From Marsupella aquatica (Eukaryota > Marchantiophyta): a stretch of DNA of 64,000 bases. Below the pieces are notes generated by a model, which was not told the origin of the DNA, ran no database searches, and saw only the letters and a list, made by a program, of their open reading frames with translations. The stretch lies in the NCBI GenBank assembly GCA_973895155.1, contig OZ316899.1:13330001-13394000 (forward strand), read 5' to 3'. This document shows, in pieces, positions 44,148 through 54,589 of this stretch (position 1 is its first letter; the number at the start of each line of letters is the position of its first letter). Position numbers and translations under genes: made by a program.

Positions 44148-44230
44148 CCGGAGGCTGATCACTTCAGTACAGCAGCTTCTAGACGGAACAAACTCTGCTC
44201 AGCCCCACAGAAACACAAATGTTAAGGCTC
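44148..44230 (+). repeat. 83-bp direct repeat, copy 1
   Basis: Matches 45404-45486 with three differences. Sequence 43865-44147 shows no gene. Confidence 0.85.
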
Positions 44231-44642
44231 AGCAACAATAGACAAATTCACTAGCCAGAGGGAGTGAAAAGCAAATGAGTACCAAGCCAACCAACTAAGA
44301 CTGACTATGAAATGCAAGTGACGTCATTACAACCAAAACAATACAACAAAGCACTTAGGCAACATTAATACAAAATTGTAGAGGAATTATATCATGCGAT
44401 AGATAGTACTCGGTTCTACCTGAGGTGTACAGTCATACTCCCCTCAGGTAGAATGTGTATGCAATTACATACACATGACGATCCCCAAGAAAGCAGACAA
44501 CAGTTCCTAGCAGACAACAGTTCTTGCTACGTGTCTCAGGCTGATTTTTACTTTCCAGACTTGAGAGTTGTGAAGGTAGTCTTAGTAACTTTCCTCTGAC
44601 TCGATTTGGGAGCATTTGACCTATCTGCTAGCTTGTAGTTAG

Positions 44643-44780
44643 CTTCATGATGTCTGTACACTTTGGTGTCCGAGCCGAGCACTGATTCTTCCTCTCCTCT
44701 ATTTTAGCTTCGTGATATCTGTACACGTTGGTGTCCGGGCTCTGATTCTACCTCTCCTCTGTTTTTGCATCGTGATAGGC
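44643..44780 (+). repeat. Tandem repeat, about 60-64-bp unit, 2.2 copies
   Basis: The phrase GCTTCGTGATATCTGTACAC through CCTCTCCTCT recurs twice with a partial third copy (GCATCGTGATAG). No gene is recognised between 44231 and 45403. Confidence 0.7.
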
Positions 44781-45403
44781 TTCGATCACAGTAGCGTATT
44801 GGAGCATGGAAATTTGAGGTCCATTTCAAGGCAGCGGGAATAAGTACATTGATCAACTGGAGACCAGAAATGCGCATATGTGAATGTCATACCTTTCAGG
44901 CGGAAGTCGTAGGTAGCAGGTAGCAGGCGTGAACTTGCAAGCAGCAACTTGCGCTCTGTTGCCCCCTGTAGCTTACTAAAACAACACTCCACTGAGAAGC
45001 AATGACAACGGATTGGAGCTCCTCCCCAATTAATATAGTCTCCAACCAATCACGTTCATGATCTGAGGTGAGACATGACATACAATAATCGCTGATGCAG
45101 AGATCTAAGAATTGTCTCAATCCAAGGAACAGAACATCTCACGACATCACGGACATTTTACAGTAACAAAATGCAACACCCACCCTATGCATCTATAACA
45201 TTGAGTACAAACATTCATGGATTGCAAAATTACTCTTCATGCGTCACCTTCAGGTCAAGTCGTAGCTCTAGCCACAACTCATAGGTCGTAGCTCCAAGAC
45301 ATAGCTGCAACCACGGCTCACAAGTCCAGCTCCCCTGTCAGCTCACATGAATAGCGCCTCCCTTCGCTGCACTCCATGCATCTGCTGCTAGTTGCAACAC
45401 AAA

Positions 45404-45486
45404 CCGGAGGCCGATCACTTCAGTACAGCAGCTTCTGGATGGAACAAACTCTGCTCAGCCCCACAGAAACACAAATGTTAAGGCTC
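45404..45486 (+). repeat. 83-bp direct repeat, copy 2
   Basis: Second copy of 44148-44230, 1256 bp downstream. Sequence 45487-47045, still inside the CACTA element, holds no ORF I recognise; a short GA-rich run lies near 46165-46185. Confidence 0.85.
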
Positions 45487-47045
45487 CAAGTCAGAGCTCA
45501 CAAACAGAAACTCAGATAAATAACATTCAAAATCTGTCCAGGTTTGTGCAAAGTGTACATATTCATTCTTCTGGAATGAACACGCAATCCATAAGAACGA
45601 AAGTAGGAAGGCAAGCGCACGGGCCACCGAGAAAAGTAAAGGATGCATGTGTTAGTGGGGAGGGATCTTAGCAAAAACAGGGGAAAGCAAGGGAACTTGC
45701 TGCTAAAATCAGCTGAACGATTGCACGGTTCCTATAAATTTAGTGGACCTTAAGGCCGTCTGTTCACCCCCCCACCCCACCGCCAGAGCACGGGGCACAA
45801 GGCATGTTCTGATACAGGGAGGAGCGAAACAGTCATGTCAAGCAAGAAGTGTGGAGAGACCAATCAGTAAGCAAAAATAGGGGAGAACATACATACATTA
45901 GCAGCAGCAGGAAACAAGAAAGATGATTTCGGGTGGCATCTTAGGGTCGGGGACACCACTGCAACACCGGGACTTAGGATATGACTAAATGTAAGCTACA
46001 CAGTCCTCCGTTCTCTTCAACAATTACCTTAAACAATGAAGTAATCTAAATGGATGTTGATCAAAATCAATTGCAACTACGCAGCCCTTGGTTCTACTGC
46101 GGCTACAACAGCCAAGAGAACAGCTCAGAGCCTTGATTGAAGACTGTGCTCTCAAACTAAGCTAAAGACAAAGAGATATAGAGAGAGACAAAAAAAAGTT
46201 GACAGGAGTGCAAAGCGAGAACCCACTCCCGTTCTTTCAACACCCTAAACCCCGCTGCCTGACTTAATTTGCATGGCGACAGAAGCAGTCATTGAAAACT
46301 TACCTTGTGATGACAAAAACGCTCTGGGATGGGCTGCTACTCCCAGGACTATCCCACACTCTTAGCGCCCCGTTGCTATTGAGCCACACTTCAGTTTAGC
46401 CGCGCACGCTCAATCTTTGTCATTCAGCTAAGTTCAGCTCCGCAGGGCCTGGACTCACTCTCATCCAATTTCAGTTGATCAGTATTGCAGCTCTCTGCTC
46501 CCAAGAACAGGTCCTTGCGTTTGTTGAGCGCCTCTATAGACTCACTTACCTCCAAAAACACTGAAAGTTTTTATCTGCATTACAATGAGCTCTAAAGACC
46601 AAAAACATTCCCGCCTAAACTGAAATAGAGTCCGCAACTACAAGCTTTGCAGCTCAACTCTCTGAGCTCTCCCAGCTCAAAGGTATCAGCATGTTGTACC
46701 CACACTTGATCGAACGCTCTTCCAATGCTCGCTAGGTTGATCTTCCAATGCTCACGGTAAGCTATGGACACCAAGCTCAGAAGACCGTGGGGAGACAACT
46801 AAACTTGCAGCGACGTAGGACCGCAAAGATAGGGATTGCAGCTTTACCTGGGGCGATGCAGCACCAAGCCGTGCTGCGTAGCAATCCGTAGCAAGAATAG
46901 TCCAAATGCAAGCCAAGTGACAAGCTCCTGGTTCTCAATCCCAAGTTGCAACTGAATATCAAATTCACTCTCCTAGCTTCAAGGAATGAGTGTCTATTGA
47001 ATGTTGAATTAAATTCTCGCAAACTCTTCACAGTGCTTCCCGTAG

Positions 47046-47150
47046 TGCCTGTTGTCGATGCAACACACAATCACTCTTGATGCCTACTACTCACATTCCC
47101 TTTTCTCAATGCAACACACACTCGCTCTTCTTGCCTCCTACTACTCACAT
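47046..47150 (+). repeat. Tandem duplication, about 52-bp unit
   Basis: GATGCAACACACAATCACTC through CTACTACTCACATTCCC is repeated once with substitutions. Confidence 0.65.
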
Positions 47151-47160
47151 TGCCCAACGA

Positions 47161-47547
47161 TCAATGAAAGCAGAAGGACAGGACAGGGAGAACCCTTTCG
47201 CAACTCAGGACGGCAAGGCTAGGAGTGTATACACATCGGGCCGCAATAAGGTCCAACCTCAACTTCAAAAAGTGCAACGCCAAAACTGGAAGCTGGGTCC
47301 AATAACAGTCGTTAGTAGGATGTCGTAAAACCCCTAAAGTTGCAGCATTGCCATACTCTACTTCCTCACCCGGTAGCGCTAGGCATTCGACCTCTCTCTT
47401 CCAAAGACCTCGATGACCTCCCACCAGCTCAATGACGATGGCACGCAAAGCTTCCGTTTGGCTTGCAAACCCTTGAGGCAAACCAACTCCCTTGGAGACC
47501 CTTCCCAAAACCCTGTGCGGGAGAGAAATGCCGAACGTGAAGACCAC
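47161..47547 (-). CDS. Unrecognised ORF inside the CACTA element
   Basis: An open frame of 128 codons (LVGGHRGLWKREVECLALPG near its middle). The same frame reads MSPLQWEDK just upstream, before a TGA. I recognise no domain. It may be a captured exon or chance. The AT-rich stretch from 47548 to the right terminus holds only subterminal sequence. Confidence 0.25.
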   Translation of the reverse strand: MVFTFGISLPHRVLGRVSKGVGLPQGFASQTEALRAIVIELVGGHRGLWKREVECLALPGEEVEYGNAATLGVLRHPTNDCYWTQLPVLALHFLKLRLDLIAARCVYTPSLAVLSCERVLPVLSFCFH

Positions 47548-48189
47548 TCACTTGTCTTCCCATTGAAGTGGAGACATTAGTTCACAAAAGAGACACAAAA
47601 GTCTATGATTTGCCTAATTTGTTTTTTCCTTTGAAACCAAAGGACTTACGCAATAGTTATATGTGGGGTGAGTGATTAGTCACAACTTTGAACCACCCCC
47701 TTTGGTGAAAATGTGGCCAAATATTCAGGTATGACCCCACATTACCATTATGAAGTACACTTTTTTAGGGTTGGGGTAGTGAAGAGCTGATCATATATAT
47801 TTAAGTTGGACATTTAAGTTGGACTTATATTGGTCCTGAAGCATGCATTGGTTGTCATATATGAAGGGGGTCGGGGAAACATGGTGGTTTCTGGGGCATG
47901 GCAATAAGTAAACCCAACCTACATATGTGAGGCTGAAATTGGGTGATAATTAAGCACGCCTTTGGCACGACCAGAAGACGTCGATAGAAAAATTAGAGAT
48001 TGACTACAAAAAGCATTAAGTTAGGTTAGCAAGCTTTGACAAATCCTTTTTGCAGTTGAATGGGGCTGGGGCGCTTCATGGTGTCTAGATGGGGGTAGGA
48101 ATAATGATGGAATACTCAGTAATGGCATGGTTTAAAATGGTATGACCAAACTAGAATTAAATCTATGTGGAATGACATATGGTGTATCC

Positions 48190-48486
48190 AAAATCATATG
48201 TATTGGGTTAGATCTCATACTTTAAGGTTGAAGGGCTCAAATGTTGTGCTCTCATAAGTTGTACTCTAATGTAGAGTCGCTTGTATGACTTCAACCTAAT
48301 TGCCTTAACTGAGTTATAGTTACAACTTCCCTAAAAGTTGTAAACATGACTCCTCAAAACTTCACCAAAACTCAGTCAAGAAGGTGTGACTAACATGACA
48401 CCAATAACCTTGGAGTCGCTGTTTCATGAAGGTCTCGGACAAGTCACATTCTTTGTGGTCTCAGAAAGGGTGGGTTTCTTCTAGTG
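48190..48486. repeat. CACTA right terminus and subterminal region
   Basis: Ends GGGTTTCTTCTAGTG at 48486. GTCACA, GTGACT and GCGACTC-like words are scattered inward, echoing the left subterminal motifs. Confidence 0.75.
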
Positions 48487-48489
48487 AGC

Positions 48490-50030
48490 CAACGTTGTTT
48501 CCTAAAGCGAGTGGTGAGGTTACCAACATGTTCCCTCAATTCAGTTTTGGTCAAGTATGCCAACCTCATCCCACCATGTGTAGTTCTTTCTCCTCTATGC
48601 ACTAAAGCTTCCGCTTCCCTGTGCACCCAACCACGAAAATCATCTTCACGTTTTATAGAATCACATAGAGTGCAAGTGAGGTTCTGAAAACCACCTCCAT
48701 TAATGGACACCCTGTGCCTAAAACAACCTTGTATATGTACAACTGACTGGCTAGTTACATTGAAAACCTCAGCACAGGCTGTACGATCACAGTCCCAGAT
48801 ATTTCCTCCCTCCTGATTATCAAGTATGCCCTTCACTTCCATAGAATCCCCTGTCCACTTGACCTCTGACTCCCACATGCCCCAACAAAGCAAATTGAGA
48901 CTTGGCTCAATAGAGGAATACCCACCTCTGCCTGAACTGCTCCCTGCAGTAGAGCTGTCCTCTCTAAAGAAATTCAAAATAGAATTTTGAGATGGAAACA
49001 GATCATGAGCATCAGGCTTCCTTGGTCTTCCCTTCTTCCCTGCCTTCAGTGCAGCCTGGGTACTGGTTACAACGCTCTCAAGTGCATCCATATGATCTCG
49101 ACTCACCAGGTGTTGTCTTAAATTGTGTTCCAAAATTGGATTTCTTAGGGCACATGTCAGTATGTAGCTTGCCACAGACTGTACATTTGACCTTAAACAA
49201 GAATGACCTTTGTGCAAATGTTGGACAGTGGGAGATGGTGTGATAGTAAACACTTCTACCACCCCACCTACCTCTGCATTCAACTTTCCCACTATTTCCA
49301 CCCCAGCCCCTATTTGCATACTATGATCAAACAATGGCTGCTGTATAGTGTTAGCAGCTATCACCAGAGCTCCAAGTAAACCCCTTCACTTACACCAGTT
49401 CTCCTTGTGTTTAGAGTTGGTCAGGTGCTTTGTCTTGAAATTGCTAAAGCAATTTGCAATGGACTTGAGCACCTGTGAATTGGCTGCATTCCCATAAGTC
49501 TCCCTACACTCTAAGCACTCTAGATGCCCTCAAAACTCCCCTCCCTCATCCCACGTCCGCACTCTCCACTTGTGGTCACCGAAGCCCTTCTGGTTTACCC
49601 ACAAACGTAACTTCAACCACTCATCATTCCAGGTCTTTGATGCAACCTCAGACATGAGGTGAGACTCAAAGGAGCTTGTCACAGGCTGTACAGTAGCCTG
49701 TACTGGCACCCCTTGAGTTTGTCCTTGAGGCAATGGAGGCATGCCTGCCACATTGGACACAGTGGCAGCAGATGAATGAGAGGAACCAATAGTGACCCTC
49801 TCAGGAGGCAAGGCAAGTGAGGGTAACTGTGCAATCACATAAACTGTCCCTTGAAGTTCAGTCACCCCAACTGTCTTCTCTGAAAAGCGTCGGACTCAAC
49901 CAAGCAACCTCTCAACCCAAAAATCAAAGTCAAACTCTACTGCACCAACACATTTGGTATGGAAGTCTGCCAAAGTCTGCCCTTCTTTGAAGGACATGAC
50001 ACAGATTGGCATATCAGGCTTTCCTCCTCC
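48490..50030 (-). pseudogene. Gene X, N-terminal segment: zinc fingers, AT-hook-like and PIP-box-like motifs
   Basis: On the minus strand, after a start region (MSFKEGQTLADFHTKCVGA near 49990) and a Ser/Pro/Gln-rich linker, comes a BED- or C2H2-like finger (CLEC... KHLTNSKHKENW, about 49520-49395). A second candidate finger near 49190-49090 (KCTVCGK, then QHLVSRDH) is split by a frameshift. Next are KKGRPRKP, like an AT-hook (49014-49037), and QNSILNFF (48966-48989), matching the PCNA-binding consensus QxxIxxFF. A Cys pair (LTCTLCDSI) and a coiled coil (YLTKTELREHVGNL) lead to RFRKQRWL at the CACTA insertion. Motif functions are inferred from pattern only. A stop near 49529 and other breaks show decay. 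Confidence 0.55.
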
Positions 50031-50267
50031 TCACCCTTTTCTACCAATCTGACAGAGCTCATGCCTAGGTTTGCCATGGTGGACAGTTATACAGGCTGTG
50101 AAAGTGAGGGACAGGGATCAGGTAGATGAACCTGTCATACAACAATGGACAGAGATGGAAAAGGATCAGGACTCGTTTCAACCATTCACAACTAGCATAA
50201 TTCACTCAACTCTAAACTCAATCCATTGTAGTGAATAAAACACTTCAGTGAGTCCACTTTGTTACAG

Positions 50268-50403
50268 TCCATTTTCATTTAACCAAGTACTTAAGTCCAT
50301 TTCATTCAACCAAATACTTAAGTCCATAGCATTCAACCAAATACTTAAGTCCACATCATTCAACCAAGTACTTAAGTCCTCAGCATTCAACCAAATACTT
50401 AAG
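50268..50403 (+). repeat. 27-bp tandem repeat, five copies
   Basis: Units of the form TCCATAGCATTCAACCAAAT followed by ACTTAAG; one unit is 28 bp. Each carries the palindrome ACTTAAGT. It lies just upstream of gene X and may be in its intron or leader. Confidence 0.88.
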
Positions 50404-50465
50404 TTCATATAATTTAGGTTGTCTTATGGGTCCACTCCAAAAAAGGCTGACGTTATAAGATGTGT

Positions 50466-50697
50466 CTAGTCATGGGTACTAGGGATATCAGAACCGTCTG
50501 GAATGACATGGCGATTACAGTAAATCATGCGCCACTGTCCAACATCCCAAGTGTCTTGGCCCCTCACCCCTCTCCTCAAGTGCCTGTCTACTGTTGGTCC
50601 TTCATCACGACACCATGCACGAGGGCATCTACGACATTGGACAAAATCCCAAATGCCCTCCCGATACTCCTTACAGACCTCATAGTAAGGAGCTTTA
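50466..50697 (-). pseudogene. Second EDM2-like PHD C-terminal fragment
   Basis: The minus strand encodes YEVCKEYREGIWDFVQCRRC, then PRAWCRDEG, and ends WRMIYCNRHVIPDGSDIPSTHD before a stop. The pattern C-x2-C-P-x-x-W then YC-x2-H-x-I matches the last part of the PHD module at 40613-40987. It is outside the CACTA element, upstream of gene X on the same strand. It could be a first exon of gene X or an unrelated remnant. Confidence 0.4.
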
Positions 50698-51179
50698 AGT
50701 TGTTGTTGCTAAGTTGCATTCTTAGAGTTGCGGTCTGTGTTGATTTGCATTGCTGCGTCGTGGAGAATTGACTATGCAATCAACAACCAGATGTTGTTGT
50801 TGACAAATTTTGTGCAAGCCAGGTGATGGTGTTTGCTGCTATTTGGTGAAGGAAAATTAGTCAGGCGTATGACTCCTTGTGGTCTTGATTGAAGCGGTTC
50901 TGGTTGAGGAGCCAACAATTGAATGTGTTTAAAATTTGTGTAGGATGCAATTTTGATTTGCCTCAAGTTCTATGCTGATGGATATTGTGTTTCTACTTAG
51001 AAAACAATGTTGAATGTTGGTGCATTGTATTGTTGGCAAATAGGGCATAGAGGTAATGACAAAATAGGGAATAGTACTTTGACCATAATTTCCCTCATAT
51101 TTAGTGCATGGCTTGAGTGAGTATAGAGCTCAGTGCAACCCACAGTTTGTGAGATCTTAGCTAGAGTGGGAAGATAGCC

Positions 51180-51790
51180 CACGACCCACAGTTGGTGAGG
51201 TCTTTGTTTGAGTGAGTATAGAGCTCACAATCCACAGTTATGAGGTCTTACTTTGATTGGGAAGAGATCCCACAACTCATTGTCAGCAAGGTCCTGGAAG
51301 GCGGATAGTGCTAGCAAAGCTAGAAGGACCAGACAAAACCACCATTGGAGAAGAGGGACTTCAGCCGGTCAATGATGAATGACCCGTAGGAGTAAGTCCC
51401 AATATCAGGAATGCACCCAATATTGGGAATGTAAATACTATTGAGAAAGTACCCAATTTAGATATTAGGCCCAATATTTGCAACCAGACCAATATGAATA
51501 ATCTGGCCGTTGGAAACAGTGACCTTGGTGGAGAAGCTGAAGAGACTAGTTAAGATTCAGTTATCCTAGGAGGCGTGTCCCAAATGTGACAACAACAACA
51601 CCAAGTGGATGCTGACAATCTCAAGGATAAGGAGGCCACCAATGCCGAGCAAACAGGGGGTTATGATCTCCTGTCAAGAGTAGGGAAAGTGATCAATGAG
51701 TTATGCAACATGCAATGACTCTGAGGAATGCAGTTAGGATCCAGTTGCCACAGTTGATCCACCTCCTTCAAAGCTTTTCAATTGCTACAA
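51180..51790 (+). repeat. Repeat family B, second copy, opposite orientation
   Basis: Short blocks match the reverse complement of 17290-17610: GGCGTGTCCCAAATGTGAC, CACCAAGTGGATGCTGACA, GAGTAGGGAAAGTGAT and CAACATGCAATGACT. A degraded frame reads NIGNVNTIEKVPNLDIRP and NMNNLAVGNSDLG, related to the tail of the 17450-19030 ORF. Sequence 50698-51179 and 51791-52550 shows no further gene. Confidence 0.6.
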
Positions 51791-52553
51791 ACGAACTACT
51801 GTTCTGAAGCCAACCTGCCAATTTCAAGGCGGTCTATGTAATAGAAGAAAAGCGGCCAAAGTTCAAAAGCAACAACCGGGAAGGGAATACAATCTGACAT
51901 TTCAATCTAATTGCTTCCGACATAGACACAAAATCAAATGTTTGACAGTTTGACAAAAGCAAGATGCACATACATTCCACAACAAGGCTCGGATGAAAAA
52001 TTTGGCGAGAATGAATGTTAGAGCAACAAGCATTAAGGCAACAATGCTGGAGCACACTACAAAGCAAAGCATTCTAGCAGTGATTATGCATGCAGCAAAA
52101 CAGCAACATGCAACTTCTTCACTGCCGCGGTAGAGACTACATAGACAGACAATCAGCGCATGCAAGAAAGAGAGAGGTCATTCCAGAATAGAAACAAAAC
52201 AAAAGAGAATAGAGTCCAGTCTTGAGAGAGCTAAAATTACACTTTTGCGCTCCAAATTTGATTTTAATCAATTAATCATAATACAGAAAATTTTAATATT
52301 AAGTACATTTGAAATAAAATAGATAAGTCACATGTACATGTATCATTTGGTCAAATACTCATGATTAAATTCAAAGTGAGATTAATCATCTCATTTATCA
52401 TAGCATATATTCAAGGTTGGCTAGCCATAATCTCGATCCTACTTCAATGGTCAAGCTTATGTAAAGTCCAAAGTAGTTCTATCACCTGCCCAAATAGAAT
52501 AAATGATTGCATGACTTCAATCTTGTGTCCTACAATGTACAGAAACATAATGA

Positions 52554-53051
52554 TTAATCATCTAAAAATTCTATGCCTCCATGAACATGTCTACATGACT
52601 TATTTAAACAAGTGAGTCGTTCTCCATTTGGGTTGTATAGTCTGTCACAAGTGCAAGTGTCTTTGGGATAACGGTTTTTAAACTTAGAGGTGAGCTCCCT
52701 AGTCTTTAGAACTTCCCAAACAAATTGGCGAGGATTCTCTCTAAAGGGACCCGAATAAGACTCGCCCAAACAATTGTTGACCACACTTTTTATATCATCT
52801 TTGGTCAGGTTCTCAAATGTAGGGTAGGATTGTACCATACCCCTCACGTCCCAACATATCTCATCTACAGTGACATCCAAGATGGTATAGTCAATCTTTG
52901 AATGCCAAATCTTACTTCCCCACCTATGGGAAAGTAAAGCATAGATTGCAACATTACTTTCACGGTCATCATTTATATGAAGAAATGGCCAAAGTGTTGA
53001 GAGGTGGAGATAATTCTTAGGAGAGAAAATGTCAAGTACACCAACAATCAA
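52554..53051 (-). CDS. Unidentified 165-residue ORF with C-terminal Cys cluster
   Basis: The frame is open and compositionally protein-like: hydrophobic N-terminal half (NYLHLSTLWPFLHINDD), a charged middle (TKDDIKSVVNNCLGE, VWEVLKTRELTSKFKNRYPK) and a possible zinc site CTCDRLYNPNGERLTCLNKS with Cys and His following. I recognise no family. An upstream exon is likely because the Met is preceded by open sequence. It stands out as unbroken among decayed neighbours. Confidence 0.4.
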   Translation of the reverse strand: MIVGVLDIFSPKNYLHLSTLWPFLHINDDRESNVAIYALLSHRWGSKIWHSKIDYTILDVTVDEICWDVRGMVQSYPTFENLTKDDIKSVVNNCLGESYSGPFRENPRQFVWEVLKTRELTSKFKNRYPKDTCTCDRLYNPNGERLTCLNKSCRHVHGGIEFLDD

Positions 53052-53291
53052 GGTTCATCCATTCATGGGGGGTTTACTAATACCTCCTTAGGTATACATA
53101 TAGTGGTAGTTATAGTAACTACCTTAATTCCCTAACTAGGGTTGGATGTTGACCTAACCTATGGGTTATAGCACTCCCCCTTGGTTGTTAGAACACTTCC
53201 CCAATGCAATGAGCCCAAACTCATCCCATCCAGGTGGGTCTTTCTAGTTCAAGAGAGATGAGCCCAACCCGAGGCCCAAAATCTTGCACCC

Positions 53292-54329
53292 ATGGCTTCC
53301 GTCCCCGCCCCAACCCTGCAACCAACTATTGGAGCCCCCCCTTCCGTGCCGGACACAACAGTCATTGCGATCTTGGATGCCCAAAACCAAGCCTGGGCAA
53401 TCGTCGCGACCGACCTTGTTGAAGTTGACCCCAAGCTGGTAGCCCCAGTTGAGGAGGACACACCTGCATCCCCTGTGCCGGCACGAATGGAGCCCCCCTC
53501 CTCCGCACATCCAACTACCCCTATCCTCATCAACCCCAAGTTGGATTTGTCTACCCCCAAACCCAACCATATAGAGGAGGGCCAGTGCCCAAGAGCAGGA
53601 GGCCACGACCTAATGAACCCACAATACTTTTCTCTAGGTACATTTCTGAATGGGTTGCTTGGCAACATCTCCGTCAAAATTGGTCAGGACGTGGGGGTGT
53701 TTATGGCCTAGAAGGTGGCATACTTCTTCAGCCAAGATTTGGTTGTGGTAGTAAGGGCAGGGCGAGCACAATCCAAGGCCACCAGGAGAATAGAGCAGTA
53801 TCGGGGTGAGGCAACCCAGCTGTTAAATGAAGCCTTAGCCCAAGAGACCAAGCTTCAACTCCTCCGGCCCCAGCTTGCAATTGCTTTGGCCAAGATCACC
53901 GAAGCCAAAGCCAAGGCAACCTTGGCTGCACAAGCTGGAGCCGGAAAGGATGCCAAAATCTCACGGCTTTGGACCCAGATTGACAACTTGAAAGGACAAG
54001 CTGTCATCTGGCAGAAGGACCTGGAGGAAGCCAAGGCTTGGGCCCAGGGAGATGCGGTGGAGGTTGACGCCCTAAAGGTTGAGGTGGCACGGCTTCTACA
54101 AGAAACCACTAAAAAGGACCAACTGGTGGCTCAACTGACGAGCGATGCCCAGTAGTTGAAAGAGGCGTGTCAGGATGCCGTGGAGGAGACAAACACAACA
54201 AAGTGAGAGAATGAGTCTCTCCTGGATCAAGTCCAACTACTCAAGCAAGACGTAGACCATCTGAGGAGATAATGGGATGGTCGTTCCAGGTCCAACTTGG
54301 ATGGGTCTGGCAAGCGTGCCAGACATTAG
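53292..54329 (+). pseudogene. Coiled-coil transposon-type protein, decayed
   Basis: A Pro/Ala-rich N-terminal part (MASVPAPTLQPTIGAPPSVP) runs to a stop at 53711. A different frame from 53715 gives a long coiled coil (RRIEQYRGEATQLLNEALAQ, KITEAKAKATLAAQAGAGKD, KDLEEAKAWAQGDAVEVDAL) and continues past stops to DQVQLLKQDVDHLRR. It resembles in style the 17450-19030 ORF but is not clearly the same family. A gag-like or accessory transposon protein is the best guess. A run of about ten C and a GGGGGA tract follow at 54549-54590, possibly an element's 3' border. Confidence 0.4.
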
Positions 54330-54589
54330 CGGTGGACCCGATTGTAGAATAGAGTTAGGATTAGACAGGGAGGTCAGACACTAGGGACAAGCGCCAAAAC
54401 TAGTTAGCGGTGTTGTCCTATCTGACGGACCCCTTTAGCATAGAATCTTAGAATAAGACACGCTGCTTTTTGGCCTGACAATTAGAGGAATTTAGGGTAG
54501 ATTAGATTCAAGCATCATGGCCATTCCCAGTCGCAGTCCTTAGTCAGTATTTAGTGCACCCCCCCCCCCGATAGAGGCAGGGGGATTTT

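Larger units (their letters stand above)
30266..48486 (-). mobile_element. CACTA (En/Spm) transposon, 18.2 kb, inserted in gene X
   Basis: The left end reads CACTAGAAGAATCC at 30266. The right end is its inverse, GGGTTTCTTCTAGTG, ending at 48486. Similarity continues inward to a shared CTGAGACC-CAA block. A 3-bp duplication AGC flanks it (30263-30265, 48487-48489), as expected for CACTA elements. The left subterminal 300 bp hold about seven GTGACT motifs plus inverted AGTCAC copies, typical of TNPA-binding repeats. Inside are TNPA-like and TNP2-like genes, both damaged, then a tandem-BRCT ORF, an EDM2-like PHD pseudogene, other Cys-rich sequence and an RPL18A pseudogene. Removing it restores the gene X frame. 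Confidence 0.92.

Noticed and set aside
46592-47070. Short minus-strand ORFs in the CACTA right half
   Set aside because: No domains, and they overlap unrelated frames.
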